DNA of 64,000 nt from Sediminibacterium sp. FEMGT703S (GCA_002786355.1 PGCO01000001.1:372001-436000); one strand, 5' to 3'; positions 1 to 8,685 are shown, counted from the first letter of the stretch. Notes: generated by a model not told the origin, from the sequence alone. Translations and numbers: made by a program.

Positions 1-496
1 CTATTTCGGTATCGTCTTTGGCAACCAATGACACACCAGCTACTGATTTTTCAATTGGTGGATTGATGACATCATTGCTATTACCGCCTTCTTGATTAAA
101 ATTACTGATTTGAACATTCTCGAATTCATCAATTGGTTTTATTGATTCTTCAGGTATTACTTCTTCATTAGATACAATTTTGGGCGGAGTAACAGCAACA
201 GTTTTTAATTTGATAGGCTCTTTGGAAATTGGCTTTTTTAATTCAATTTTTGGTTTATCCTCTTTAATTTTCTCTAAAGAGATATCTATCACATTCAATA
301 CAGTTGGAGCAGATTTCTGGCTCTTTGCCATTAGCACTACTGTTACAAATAATGCAGCAACACTTAACGCACCTAGCATGGCTTTCTTGAGCCTTTCATT
401 GTATGTTTTGCGCAAATCATATGCACCATACTGTTTGTTTTTCCCATCAAATAAAATATCGAGCCACTCGCTCTGAAGGATCTGATTTTTATCCAT
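1..496 (-). CDS. tonB: Energy transducer TonB, second tandem copy (partial, C-terminus outside window)
   Basis: The minus-strand frame opens with ATG at 494-496 and stays open to the left edge, so about 165 residues are visible and the C-terminus is missing. The N-terminus (DILFDGKNKQYGAYDLRKTY) closely resembles that of the neighbouring TonB at 627-1457. It continues with a membrane anchor at about residues 38-58 and a Lys/Pro/Glu-rich periplasmic linker containing TPPKIVSNEE. TonB proteins carry the energy of the ExbB/ExbD proton channel to outer-membrane receptors. The gene lies 130 nt downstream of the first tonB, with a strong terminator between them, so it may need its own promoter. The C-terminal TonB domain cannot be confirmed here; the assignment rests on the shared N-terminus and the linker. 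Confidence 0.85.
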   Translation of the reverse strand, partial: MDKNQILQSEWLDILFDGKNKQYGAYDLRKTYNERLKKAMLGALSVAALFVTVVLMAKSQKSAPTVLNVIDISLEKIKEDKPKIELKKPISKEPIKLKTVAVTPPKIVSNEEVIPEESIKPIDEFENVQISNFNQEGGNSNDVINPPIEKSVAGVSLVAKDDTEI

Positions 497-560
497 AGTA
501 ATCTGTTTACTACTAGGATACATCAATGCTGGTTTTCCATAAAAAACAAATAGTTCTTCA

Positions 561-605
561 AAAAAAAGAAATAAAAAAAGCCCTGAATCTAAAAGACTCA
601 GGGCT
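561..605 (-). terminator. Rho-independent terminator after tonB
   Basis: Arms at 579-589 and 595-605 (AGCCCTGA core) form an 11-bp stem with one mismatch and a 5-nt loop. Read on the minus strand it is followed by a long T-rich run from the A-rich plus-strand bases 561-578. It lies 21 nt past the stop of the tonB at 627, so it should end the exbB-exbD-exbD-tonB transcript before the second tonB. Confidence 0.85.
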
Positions 606-626
606 GTATAAAATTGTAGTGTTGAA

Positions 627-1457
627 TTATTCTTCAGATACCATGAAAGTTATACTCTGCTTGTGACGATAGATTACGTTTCTACCATTCTGTACAGCAG
701 GCTTCCATTTTGGACCTCTTGTAATTACACGAACTGCTTCTGCTTTTGTACCATATCCTGGATCATTTTCAGCAACTACATCACTGATTGCTCCATCCTT
801 AGCTACAATAAAAGATACTACAACTGTGTATTTTCCTGGAGGTGCACCATTTTCAACAGGTAAATCTCTGTTTAAGTTACGCTCCAAATATTTAGCCCAA
901 GCTGGCAAACCTCCAGGGAATTCTGCTGGAATTTGTACCACGGTAAATATCTTGTCGTAATCTTCTTCTTTTTTAGGGGCTTCTACTACACCAGTACCAC
1001 TTTCAACTGGAGGAGCAACGATACCTTCGTCTTTTGCACCTTCCTGATTGATAGTACCAATCTTAGTGTCTTCCAATTTTTCTACCTCTTTAATTTCATC
1101 TTCTTCTTTCACTTCTTCATCCTTTACAATTTTAGGAGGAGTGAACTTAGTGATTTCCACTTTAGGAGGTTCTTGTTTTGGTGGTGGCGGTGGTGGCGGT
1201 GGCTCAGCCTTTTTTTCTTCCTGTTGCACGTTTTCCAGCGACACGTCTTGTACAATTAACTCTTTACTCTCTTTGCCGACAGTATTTGCAAGTATGTTAC
1301 CCAGCACAGCTAGTAAAAGAATGAGTACGGTCCCTACTAAAGCCTTGGTCATACGCTTGTTGTAAGTTTTGCGCAACTCATAAGCACCATACTCTTTATT
1401 TCTGCCATCAAAGATGATGTCGAGAATATCTGCTGATTGAATTTTATTTACGTCCAT
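627..1457 (-). CDS. tonB: Energy transducer TonB
   Basis: This 276-residue protein has a cytoplasmic N-terminus of about 37 residues, one membrane helix (about 38-60), a Pro/Lys/Glu-rich linker with eight consecutive prolines at residues 86-93, and a C-terminal TonB domain (about 175-276) containing EFPGGLPAWAKYLERNL and the KWKPAVQNG segment typical of the fold. TonB spans the periplasm and passes proton-motive energy from ExbB/ExbD to TonB-dependent receptors. It is the last gene before a terminator in the order exbB, exbD, exbD, tonB, 35 nt after the preceding exbD. It is paralogous to the gene at 1-496. The family call is firm; which receptors it serves is unknown. Confidence 0.95.
   Translation of the reverse strand: MDVNKIQSADILDIIFDGRNKEYGAYELRKTYNKRMTKALVGTVLILLLAVLGNILANTVGKESKELIVQDVSLENVQQEEKKAEPPPPPPPPKQEPPKVEITKFTPPKIVKDEEVKEEDEIKEVEKLEDTKIGTINQEGAKDEGIVAPPVESGTGVVEAPKKEEDYDKIFTVVQIPAEFPGGLPAWAKYLERNLNRDLPVENGAPPGKYTVVVSFIVAKDGAISDVVAENDPGYGTKAEAVRVITRGPKWKPAVQNGRNVIYRHKQSITFMVSEE
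1180..1203. repeat. GGTGGTGGC simple repeat encoding the TonB polyproline run
   Basis: Two perfect copies of a 9-mer (GGTGGTGGC) plus a partial copy encode eight prolines in TonB on the minus strand. Being in frame and in units of three, length changes would only lengthen or shorten the periplasmic linker. Confidence 0.8.
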
Positions 1458-1492
1458 TGTAAAAAATGTTATTTGTTAGTTGCTTGTTGATC

Positions 1493-2050
1493 CTAATTAG
1501 ATGCGCCAGCTCCTGCACTTCCGCTTGCATCAGATATTTTAACCAAAGCGGCTTCGCCCTCGGAAATATCAACTAATGCATACTTTTTAAGTATATTAAT
1601 AGCCATTTCATCTAATATATCCACTACATTCTTATAAGTACATTCAGCAGAAGGCTTAATAATTACCACCAAATCCTTTTCAGGAGTATTTCTCTTCTTG
1701 TCAATCAAAACAGTTCTGATTTCCTTGAAGTTTGATGATTTAAAATTAGACCCATCTACTGCCAATTGACCTTCATAATAAAAGACATTGTTGTCATTGC
1801 CCAAAAGCAGGGTAATTACACCTGATTCTTTAGCTTTATTCTGGTCTTCAGGCTTATCGGCATCTTTTGGTAAAATTAGCCTCATAGCCGTTGGCTGACT
1901 CATGGTTGTAGTGAATATGAAAAAGGTAATCAACAAGAACCCTAAGTCCACCATAGGTGTTAAGTCAACCCTAGTTGATAGTTTTTTCCCTTTCTTGACG
2001 CCGGGTCCTTTTTTGTGGCCACCGCCGCCTGAGGTATCCATTTCTGCCAT
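1493..2050 (-). CDS. exbD: ExbD/TolR biopolymer transport protein, copy 1
   Basis: This 185-residue protein has a short Gly/Lys-rich cytoplasmic N-terminus, one membrane helix (about 33-50) and a periplasmic ExbD/TolR domain. The helix begins LTPMVDLGFLLITFF, and Asp35 sits at the position of the proton-carrying aspartate of the family. ExbD forms the proton channel with ExbB and powers TonB at the inner membrane. It follows another exbD by 37 nt and precedes tonB by 35 nt, so all are probably co-transcribed. A Gly/Ala/Ser-rich tail (GSAGAGAS) ends the protein. Two exbD genes behind one exbB is a common Bacteroidota arrangement. Confidence 0.93.
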   Translation of the reverse strand: MAEMDTSGGGGHKKGPGVKKGKKLSTRVDLTPMVDLGFLLITFFIFTTTMSQPTAMRLILPKDADKPEDQNKAKESGVITLLLGNDNNVFYYEGQLAVDGSNFKSSNFKEIRTVLIDKKRNTPEKDLVVIIKPSAECTYKNVVDILDEMAINILKKYALVDISEGEAALVKISDASGSAGAGASN

Positions 2051-2087
2051 GTCGGTAGAATTTAGTTTTCGTTATAAATTTGTTTCT

Positions 2088-2738
2088 TTAGTCTTCTACT
2101 TTTTCGCCTTTCTGATTCAACTTCCAAAGATCGGTTCCTGTAGGTGCAGCTTCAGGGCTGGTTACCATTTGAAACTTTAAAATATCATTCTTTTTGAAAG
2201 CATCAACAATTGCTTTGAAAGCAGGATATTTAGCCATATTGTCTCCTTTTAATAGGAACGCAGGCTCTTTTTCACCCATATAGGCTTCTTTGGTTAATCT
2301 CATCCAAGTAACTAGCTCATTATTAGCTGTATCCGTAACAGGAATTCCAGGTAATTTATCTCCTTTACGCTGATCTTCAGGTAAAGCAAGAAATGAGGCA
2401 AGGCTACCAAAAGGCGCTCCAAAAAACAGCGACTTTTTAAAAGAAGCAGTGTTCAATCCCAGATTTCTGGTAGAATTTAGTGCATTTGCAATTGCTTCTT
2501 TTTTAGACTCGTCGTCCATTTCAAGAAACACTTTCCCATTTGCATCTAAAATTACCATTACATAATCCTTCTGGGGCGCCACTTTTGCAGCAACTGATTT
2601 AGGAGTTGTAACTGCAATCGCTTCAGCGGGCTTAAACTTGGTCGTTAAAATAAAGAACGACAACAAGAGAAAGGCCACATCGCACATTGCGGTCATATCG
2701 ATGTTTGTACTCTTCCGAGGTAATTTGGCTCTACCCAT
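2088..2738 (-). CDS. exbD: ExbD/TolR biopolymer transport protein, copy 2
   Basis: This 216-residue protein has one membrane helix near the N-terminus (about 16-33, MTAMCDVAFLLLSFFILTTK), with Asp20 matching the family's essential aspartate. The periplasmic part is longer than in the neighbouring ExbD and carries an insert around residues 95-165 (PFGSLASFLALPEDQRKGDK and following) before the usual C-terminal fold (KYPAFKAIVDAFKKNDI). It lies between exbB (68 nt upstream) and the other exbD (37 nt downstream). The two ExbDs are divergent enough that they may form a mixed complex or play different roles, but the sequence does not decide this. Confidence 0.92.
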   Translation of the reverse strand: MGRAKLPRKSTNIDMTAMCDVAFLLLSFFILTTKFKPAEAIAVTTPKSVAAKVAPQKDYVMVILDANGKVFLEMDDESKKEAIANALNSTRNLGLNTASFKKSLFFGAPFGSLASFLALPEDQRKGDKLPGIPVTDTANNELVTWMRLTKEAYMGEKEPAFLLKGDNMAKYPAFKAIVDAFKKNDILKFQMVTSPEAAPTGTDLWKLNQKGEKVED

Positions 2739-2806
2739 TGTTTAGTTTTTTACTGTTCACTTATTATTAGATTCAAATCTTTCCTAATTCCACAAATAAT
2801 TTAAAA

Positions 2807-3664
2807 TTATTTGTAGTTAGCAGCAAAGCTTTGAGTTAAAGTGAAGCCAGACTCATCAATTCCGTAAGTAATACCATCAATACGAGTGGTAAATACGTTG
2901 TAGAAAATGATGGCAACAGCAGAGGTACCAATACCCAATGCAGTGTTAAACAATGCCTCAGAAATACCTTTTGATAATTCACGAGCAGCGTCTCCACCAC
3001 CTTCTTCTCCTAATGCAGAGAATGATTTAATCATACCTAATACGGTACCGAACAATCCTAATAGGGTTGCTACAGAAGCGATGGTAGATAAGAATACTAA
3101 GTTCTTCTCTAACATTGGCAACTCAAGTGCAGTTGCTTCTTCAATTTCTTTTTGAATGTTCAATACTTTTTGTTCTGTTTCCAATTCAGTATTGGTGATC
3201 ATTTCTTTGTACTTCTTAAGACCTGCTTTCATTACGTTACCAACAGATCCTTTTTGCTTATCACAAGCAGCCAAAGCCTTATCTACTTCTTTGTTAGCTA
3301 AGTGAAATTGTACGCTACGAACAAATTCTGCATTGTTTGCAGTACCAGCGGCTTTAACCACGGTAAGCATACGCTCGATAACGAAAATCAATACAATGAT
3401 AAAGTTACCAATCAAGATAGGTACAACAATACCACCTTCATACATTTTAGCTAATCCAGTTAAAGGTCCTTTGTGGTTAGGCCAGAAACCACCAGCTAAA
3501 TCTGGATTGGTGAAATTACTATTTGTTCCAAGTACAAATCTCCAAAGAATGTACCCTAATACAACTCCAGCAAGTGGAGCAATCCAAGAAATAATGTTGC
3601 TGCTCTTCTTTGGTTGAGTAGAAGTTGCACTTTTCACTGCAGCGGTTGGTTTTGTTTCAGCCAT
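2807..3664 (-). CDS. exbB: MotA/TolQ/ExbB proton channel family protein
   Basis: This 285-residue inner-membrane protein has hydrophobic segments at about 24-46, 77-100, 190-212 and 236-258. The last two belong to the MotA/TolQ/ExbB domain (LASVATLLGLFGTVLGM-like stretch near 195-211). The Lys/Thr/Ala-rich N-terminus and extra first helix are usual for Bacteroidota ExbB. With ExbD it forms the proton channel that energises TonB. It is the first gene of exbB-exbD-exbD-tonB, preceded by a leader of about 125 nt and a candidate promoter at 3796-3825. Confidence 0.93.
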   Translation of the reverse strand: MAETKPTAAVKSATSTQPKKSSNIISWIAPLAGVVLGYILWRFVLGTNSNFTNPDLAGGFWPNHKGPLTGLAKMYEGGIVVPILIGNFIIVLIFVIERMLTVVKAAGTANNAEFVRSVQFHLANKEVDKALAACDKQKGSVGNVMKAGLKKYKEMITNTELETEQKVLNIQKEIEEATALELPMLEKNLVFLSTIASVATLLGLFGTVLGMIKSFSALGEEGGGDAARELSKGISEALFNTALGIGTSAVAIIFYNVFTTRIDGITYGIDESGFTLTQSFAANYK

Positions 3665-3795
3665 GACTCAAATGGTTTTTGATTTTTTAAAAAAAATAAC
3701 AAATGGTTTAAAAAATTACTTCACAATGCTAATGAAAATTATTCTGAATTATCAAATTCTTTAAAACAAATTCAATTAGTATCCTAAAGGGCTTA

Positions 3796-3825
3796 CAAAT
3801 TAGGTATTTTATTTAAAGCAGCAAA
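3796..3825 (-). promoter_or_regulatory. Candidate promoter of the exbB operon
   Basis: On the minus strand TTTG (3822-3825) is separated by 19 nt from TAATTTG (3796-3802), close to the Bacteroidota consensus TTTG-N19-TAnnTTTG with one base missing in the -7 element. Transcription would start near 3789, giving a leader of about 125 nt. Confidence 0.5.
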
Positions 3826-3905
3826 TTTGAACGCAATAATCTTTGGCTATATTTTACCGATTTTTAATAAAAGTTCACCATTCATCCAATCCATTTAGGC
3901 ATTTG

Positions 3906-3948
3906 ATTGTTAAATACTATTCAAGCCTATCTTTATAGGCATTTTTTT
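3906..3948 (+). promoter_or_regulatory. Promoter of the metalloprotease gene overlapped by a hairpin
   Basis: ATTG (3906-3909), 18 nt, then TATCTTTA (3928-3935) resembles a Bacteroidota promoter. The -7 element sits inside a perfect 6-bp inverted repeat (GCCTAT/ATAGGC, 3925-3940) followed by seven Ts, which also looks like a small terminator. The ATG follows at 3968. Confidence 0.45.
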
Positions 3949-3967
3949 AAAAATTCTAATTGCAACA

Positions 3968-6535
3968 ATGAAAAAATTATTATTCTCCAGCACGGCACTG
4001 ATGCTTGCACTAACCGTGTTTGCTCAGCAGCGTCCCCCAACCCCGCCGCAAACGCCAGGTACGGGTGCTCCAACACAGGTTCCAAACATGGGCAATTTAT
4101 CAAATATGATGAATGCTCAAAGACCAGGCCCTAAAGCTTACAAAGATGTAATTACAGCAAAAGCGGTTTCTAAAACCGGGCTTTTTACTGTACATAAAGT
4201 AGAAGATAAATACTACTTTGAAATTGCAGACTCTATTTTTGGTAGAGAAATTTTATCTGTAGTTCGTTTTGCTAAAGTACCTGCTGGTGCAGGTTACGGT
4301 GGTGAAATTGCCAATCAGCAAAGTATTACATTCGAAAAAGGACCTAATAGTAACGTCTTTTTAAGAACAGTAACTTTGGTTAATCAGGCAGAAGAAAACC
4401 AAGACATATTCAAAGCTGTAACAAATTCTAACCTAAATGCAATTGCATCAGCATTCCCTATTGCTGCATTTGGTAAAGATTCAGCAAGCATTGTAATTGA
4501 TGTTACAGAATTTTTCAGAGGTGATAACCAAGCTGTAAGTGTTAACCCAAATATCAAAACAAGATACAGATTAACCGCTTTGGCGCAAGACCGTTCTTAT
4601 ATTGGAAAAATTAGCACATACCCAATTAACACAGAAATAGTTACGGTAAAAACATTCCAATCAATTTCTAGTGCTGTCCCAAGTATTCCAGGATTACCGC
4701 CATCACCAGGTATTGCAGCAGCAAGAGACGCAGGTGCAGTAACAATGGAAATCAATACTTCGTTATTGCTTTTACCTAAAGTTCCTATGCAACGCAGAAT
4801 TGCAGATAAAAGAGTTGGCTATTTTACTGATGAATTTGTACGTTATAGCGACGCACAACAAAAAGTAGAAGATGTAAGCTTTGCCGTTAGATGGAGATTA
4901 GAGCCTAAAGACGGTGAATGGGAAAAATGGAGAAGAGGTGAATTAGTTGAACCTAAGAAACCTATCATCTATTATATAGATCCTGCAACACCAAAGCAAT
5001 GGCGTTCACATTTAATTGCTGGTATTAACGATTGGCAAGCAGCATTTGAGAAAGCTGGTTTTAAAAATGCAATTATGGGTAAAGAGTGGCCAGAAAATGA
5101 TACAACGATGAGTATGGAAGATGCTCGTTTTTCTGTTGTACGTTATTTTGCTTCTGATATTGCTAATGCATATGGACCAAATGTGCACGATCCAAGAAGT
5201 GGTGAAATTTTAGAAAGCCATATTGGTTGGTACCATAACGTAATGAAGTTGGTTCATGATTGGTATATGTTGCAAGCAGGGCCAAACGATCCTGGTGCTC
5301 GAAGCATGAAATACGATGATCAATTAATGGGTGATTTAATTCGCTTTGTGTCTTCTCATGAAGTAGGTCATACATTAGGTCTTCGTCATAATATGGGAAG
5401 CAGTAGTCAAACTCCTGTAGAAAAATTAAGAGACAAGCAGTGGGTTGAAGCAAATGGCCATACTGCATCTATCATGGACTACGCTCGTTTTAACTATGTT
5501 GCGCAACCAGAAGATAATATCAGCAGAAAAGGATTATACCCAAGAATTGGTGACTACGATAAATGGGCTATGAAATGGGGATACGGATACATTCCAGGTA
5601 ACACCGAAGATGAAACAAAAATGAACAGCAATAAAATGGTTACTGCTGCTTTAAAAGAGAATCCTCGTCATTGGTTTGGTACTTACGAAAGTGGTAACAG
5701 AGTTGATCCTAGAAGCCAAAGTGAAGACCTAAGTGATAACTCTGTTAAAGCGAGTGAGTATGGTGTGATGAATTTGAAGCGCGTAATAAAAGGCTTACCA
5801 GAGTGGACAAAAGAGGAAGGTGATCAATATGAAAACCTTGCTAATATGTATCTTGCAACCTTAGGACAATTCAATAGATATATTGGTCATGTTAGTACCA
5901 ATATTGGTGGTGTTTACGAAACATTTAAAACAGTAGAACAAAATGAAGCTGTTTATGAAATTGTTCCTAAAACTCGCCAAAAAGAAGCTGTTGGATTTAT
6001 CAATAAAAATGTATTTGAAACACCAACCTGGTTAGTAGATCGCGCAATGTGGAATAAGTTTAATAACCCAATTAGCGCAGATCCTATCATGAGCCTTCAA
6101 GAAAGAACAGTAAACAGCATTGTTAGCACTGATCGTCTAGGTCGCTTACAGTTAAGCGCTGAACGTTTTGGCGCCGATAAAGCTTATACTGCTATGGAAT
6201 TATTGAATGATGTTCAGGGAACTATTTTCAATGAATTGAGCAGCAAAAAAGCTATTGATACTTACAAGAGAATGCTACAAAGAGCTTATGTTGATCGTTT
6301 AGCTTCAATCATCAAGCCGGCTTCTGCTGGGGGAATTACCATTACCATATCATTTGGTGGTGGACCAGCGCCTATTGACGCTAAGAAATCTGACGTTACT
6401 GCAATAGTACGTGCTCAATTAGTGGGTCTTCGTGGTCAACTAAATACTGCAGCAGCAACTTCTGCCGATAAAATGAGTAAAATTCATTTAGTTGATTTGG
6501 CTGAAAGAATTAAAGAAGCGTTGGATCCTAAATAA
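3968..6535 (+). CDS. Secreted zinc-dependent metalloprotease (DUF5117/DUF4953 type)
   Basis: This 855-residue protein starts with a Sec signal peptide (MKKLLFSSTALMLALTVFAQ). The metzincin-type zinc site HEVGHTLGLRHNMG lies at residues 464-477: His464, His468 and His474 as ligands and Glu465 as catalytic base. The layout matches the Bacteroidota family in which an N-terminal DUF5118/DUF5117 region precedes a DUF4953 peptidase domain. A Pro/Gly/Gln-rich segment follows the signal peptide. The mature enzyme is probably periplasmic or exported; no T9SS C-terminal sorting domain is obvious. It is monocistronic, with its own promoter and a terminator at 6577-6606. The substrate is unknown. Confidence 0.92.
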   Translation: MKKLLFSSTALMLALTVFAQQRPPTPPQTPGTGAPTQVPNMGNLSNMMNAQRPGPKAYKDVITAKAVSKTGLFTVHKVEDKYYFEIADSIFGREILSVVRFAKVPAGAGYGGEIANQQSITFEKGPNSNVFLRTVTLVNQAEENQDIFKAVTNSNLNAIASAFPIAAFGKDSASIVIDVTEFFRGDNQAVSVNPNIKTRYRLTALAQDRSYIGKISTYPINTEIVTVKTFQSISSAVPSIPGLPPSPGIAAARDAGAVTMEINTSLLLLPKVPMQRRIADKRVGYFTDEFVRYSDAQQKVEDVSFAVRWRLEPKDGEWEKWRRGELVEPKKPIIYYIDPATPKQWRSHLIAGINDWQAAFEKAGFKNAIMGKEWPENDTTMSMEDARFSVVRYFASDIANAYGPNVHDPRSGEILESHIGWYHNVMKLVHDWYMLQAGPNDPGARSMKYDDQLMGDLIRFVSSHEVGHTLGLRHNMGSSSQTPVEKLRDKQWVEANGHTASIMDYARFNYVAQPEDNISRKGLYPRIGDYDKWAMKWGYGYIPGNTEDETKMNSNKMVTAALKENPRHWFGTYESGNRVDPRSQSEDLSDNSVKASEYGVMNLKRVIKGLPEWTKEEGDQYENLANMYLATLGQFNRYIGHVSTNIGGVYETFKTVEQNEAVYEIVPKTRQKEAVGFINKNVFETPTWLVDRAMWNKFNNPISADPIMSLQERTVNSIVSTDRLGRLQLSAERFGADKAYTAMELLNDVQGTIFNELSSKKAIDTYKRMLQRAYVDRLASIIKPASAGGITITISFGGGPAPIDAKKSDVTAIVRAQLVGLRGQLNTAAATSADKMSKIHLVDLAERIKEALDPK

Positions 6536-6576
6536 CCAACAATATTACATTAGTAAATAAATTTTACTAAGTATAA

Positions 6577-6606
6577 CCCACAGGTTTAAATACCTGTGGG
6601 TTTTTT
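6577..6606 (+). terminator. Rho-independent terminator after the metalloprotease gene
   Basis: A perfect 9-bp stem (CCCACAGGT at 6577-6585 with ACCTGTGGG at 6592-6600) is followed at once by six Ts. It lies 42 nt after the stop codon. Confidence 0.9.
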
Positions 6607-6649
6607 ATTATAAGTGTGAATATTTAAAGTGGTAAGCTGTTGGAATTTG

Positions 6650-6657
6650 TATCTTTA
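6650..6657 (+). promoter_or_regulatory. -7 element next to the start codon of the secreted small protein
   Basis: TATCTTTA ends 4 nt before the ATG at 6662, the same geometry seen for rlmN. This would give a leaderless transcript. No clear -33 TTTG is visible. Confidence 0.4.
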
Positions 6658-6661
6658 TTTT

Positions 6662-7381
6662 ATGAAAAAAATATTGGTTTTAATTCTTGTTTTTGTTATA
6701 AGCACTAACTTAAATGCTCAAAAAACAGTTTGGGGTTATTTAATTGATAGTGCTACAAATGAACCTATTGAGTCTGCTAGTATTACTAATCTTAAAAAAA
6801 GAAATACCGTCATCACCAATAACAAAGGTTTATTTAAAATAGAAGTAAATAAAAATGATATTCTTTCTATTATAGCAGTAGGTTATCATTTTGATACTGT
6901 TTTATATAATGGATTGATTGCAGCTTCCGACACATTACACTTATACTTGGTTGCACTTAAACACAACCTAAACAACGTTACTGTTCAAAATTCAGGATTT
7001 AGCCAGTATAGTATAGACAGTTTGGAAAGGGATAGAGATTTTAAAGAAGCGATGATTAGTCCTCCTCTAAAGACAGTTGAATTAGCCAATTCAGGTGCAG
7101 GTTTTGGAATAAGCTTAAATAGACTTTCAAAAAAAGAGAAGAATAAACGAAATGCAGTTCAATTCTTTAAAGAAAGTGAAAAAGAAGCTTATATTGATTA
7201 TCGCTTTTCTGCAGCAATAGTCAATAAATACAGTGGTTTAAAGAATGACGATTTACAAAGCTTTATTCAACAATATCGACCAACCTATGAATGGTTAAGA
7301 AAACACCCAAAGGAAGAAGATGTTAAATACTACATTAATGAGAAATTAAAAGAACGTAAAAAAAATAAACCTACTTCTTAG
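6662..7381 (+). CDS. Secreted protein with carboxypeptidase-like regulatory domain
   Basis: This 239-residue protein begins MKKILVLILVFVISTNLNAQ, a Sec signal peptide. Residues about 21-95 (VWGYLIDSATNEPIESASI ... VITNNKGLFKIEV) match the CarboxypepD_reg-like beta-sandwich that often opens Bacteroidota envelope proteins. The rest is Lys-rich and lacks a recognisable catalytic domain or outer-membrane barrel, so it is much shorter than TonB-dependent receptors with the same N-terminal domain. The ATG at 6662 is preferred over a GTG at 6629 because the signal peptide begins there and a -7 element lies just upstream. It probably acts in the periplasm or on the outer membrane; the role is unknown. 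Confidence 0.8.
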   Translation: MKKILVLILVFVISTNLNAQKTVWGYLIDSATNEPIESASITNLKKRNTVITNNKGLFKIEVNKNDILSIIAVGYHFDTVLYNGLIAASDTLHLYLVALKHNLNNVTVQNSGFSQYSIDSLERDRDFKEAMISPPLKTVELANSGAGFGISLNRLSKKEKNKRNAVQFFKESEKEAYIDYRFSAAIVNKYSGLKNDDLQSFIQQYRPTYEWLRKHPKEEDVKYYINEKLKERKKNKPTS

Positions 7382-7406
7382 TATTTTTTTAGGCCCCTTT
7401 TTATTC

Positions 7407-8681
7407 TTACTCGTACCTCAAAGCTACAATTGGATTTAATTTAGCCGCTTTCATGGCTGGATAAATACCTGCTGCTAATCCTACTACGGAACAGATAATA
7501 ATTCCGATGAATACCCATGTCCATGGAATTACAAAGCCTGTATCTAAAATGACACCAAAAATATTTCCTACTAGGATTCCTAAAATAATTCCAAAAATGG
7601 CACCTAATAAACTAATGATCATGCTTTCAAACAAGAACTGTTGACGCACATATTTACTCTTACCACCAATCGCTTTGATAAGACCTACTTCCTTAGTTCT
7701 TTCATTTACTGCCACCAACATGATATTCATTAATCCTATAGCTGCACCTATCAATGTTATCAAACCAATTGCACTTGCAGCACCGGTGATACTGCTTAAA
7801 AAACCAATGAATAATTCTGCAAACTTGTCGCTTTTTTCTATTACAAAGTTATTATCTTCTGTGGGTTGTAGCATTCTAACGGCTCTAAATACAGAAGTAG
7901 CTTCATCTGTAGCTACAGGAATAACATTGATATCTGTAACGTTAATCCCAATTAAATAAGTGGGTCCTATATTGGCATACCTGCGCACATTTGTGTAAGA
8001 AGTTACAATCACATCGTCTTGACGGAGCATGGCACTAGAGCCCTTGCTTTTAAGTAATCCTACCACTCTATAGGGTGTACTGCCCACTTTAATAATCTTA
8101 TCTAATGATCGTTCAGGTCTTTCTCCAAATAATCGGGTGGCTACATTGCTTCCAATCAAGCAAACATTTCTACCACTTTGAACATCGAGATTATTTAAGT
8201 TTCTACCTTCTTTAACAGTGTAACCGTTCACCAATAAATAATTTTCATCTCCACCCCAAACCAATATCTGTGGATTGGTTTTTCTGTCTTCGAATCTTAA
8301 TTCTTGTCCACCTGGCCCTCTTCTATAAATGCTTACTAATGCTCCAGGGAAATTATAATTGGCTTTAAAACGCTCTACCTCTTCTAACCGAAGTGGCTTA
8401 TTCAAATTTGATTTTTTTTCTTTTAAACCGCGCTTGGTTTTTTTAACTTCATCATTATTAGGGCCCATTCTGGCGCGAGAATCTTTATACCGTATGCTAA
8501 AAGAATTTGCTCCCATAGACGAGAAGCTTTCTTTCAAACTTTGATTCATCGCTTCGATAGCAGTAATAATGCCAATCAAAGCCATAATACCAAAAGCAAT
8601 AATTGCAATAGTAATACCTGCACGAAGCTTATTGCTTTTTACCGTGCGCCAAGCCAGTGTGAATGAGTCGAAAGCTGTCAT
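7407..8681 (-). CDS. ABC transporter permease, MacB/FtsX type
   Basis: This 424-residue membrane protein has one N-terminal helix (about 20-42), a large periplasmic MacB-type domain (about 45-280), then three C-terminal helices of the FtsX domain. NIMLVAVNERTKEVGLIKAIGG is the characteristic FtsX loop, and the protein ends with ...AAKLNPIVALRYE as most MacB permeases do. Such permeases pair with a MacB ATPase for export of lipoproteins, peptides or drugs, but no ATPase gene is adjacent here. The ATG at 8681 is chosen because MTAFDSFTLAWRTV is the usual beginning; an upstream ATG at 8705 is possible. It follows nuoN in the same direction, with a -7-like box just before its start. Confidence 0.88.
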   Translation of the reverse strand: MTAFDSFTLAWRTVKSNKLRAGITIAIIAFGIMALIGIITAIEAMNQSLKESFSSMGANSFSIRYKDSRARMGPNNDEVKKTKRGLKEKKSNLNKPLRLEEVERFKANYNFPGALVSIYRRGPGGQELRFEDRKTNPQILVWGGDENYLLVNGYTVKEGRNLNNLDVQSGRNVCLIGSNVATRLFGERPERSLDKIIKVGSTPYRVVGLLKSKGSSAMLRQDDVIVTSYTNVRRYANIGPTYLIGINVTDINVIPVATDEATSVFRAVRMLQPTEDNNFVIEKSDKFAELFIGFLSSITGAASAIGLITLIGAAIGLMNIMLVAVNERTKEVGLIKAIGGKSKYVRQQFLFESMIISLLGAIFGIILGILVGNIFGVILDTGFVIPWTWVFIGIIICSVVGLAAGIYPAMKAAKLNPIVALRYE

Positions 8682-8685
8682 AAAA

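Larger units (their letters stand above)
3665..3967. other. Divergent intergenic region between exbB and the metalloprotease gene
   Basis: This 303-nt AT-rich stretch holds no credible ORF. It contains a candidate minus-strand promoter for exbB (3796-3825) and a plus-strand promoter and hairpin for the metalloprotease (3906-3948). The rest shows only A/T runs. Confidence 0.7.

Noticed and set aside
180..476. Plus-strand ORF of 98 codons at the left edge
   Set aside because: It lies opposite the partial TonB gene, whose frame shows the conserved N-terminus and linker; no independent signal supports the plus-strand frame.
627..1365. Plus-strand ORFs opposite tonB (for example 933-1259 and 1048-1365)
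   Set aside because: They are low-complexity mirror products (poly-Phe, poly-Gly, Trp/Arg runs) of the Pro/Glu/Lys-rich tonB frame.
6629..6661. GTG start at 6629 for the small secreted protein
   Set aside because: It would add eleven residues before the signal peptide and include the promoter -7 element.
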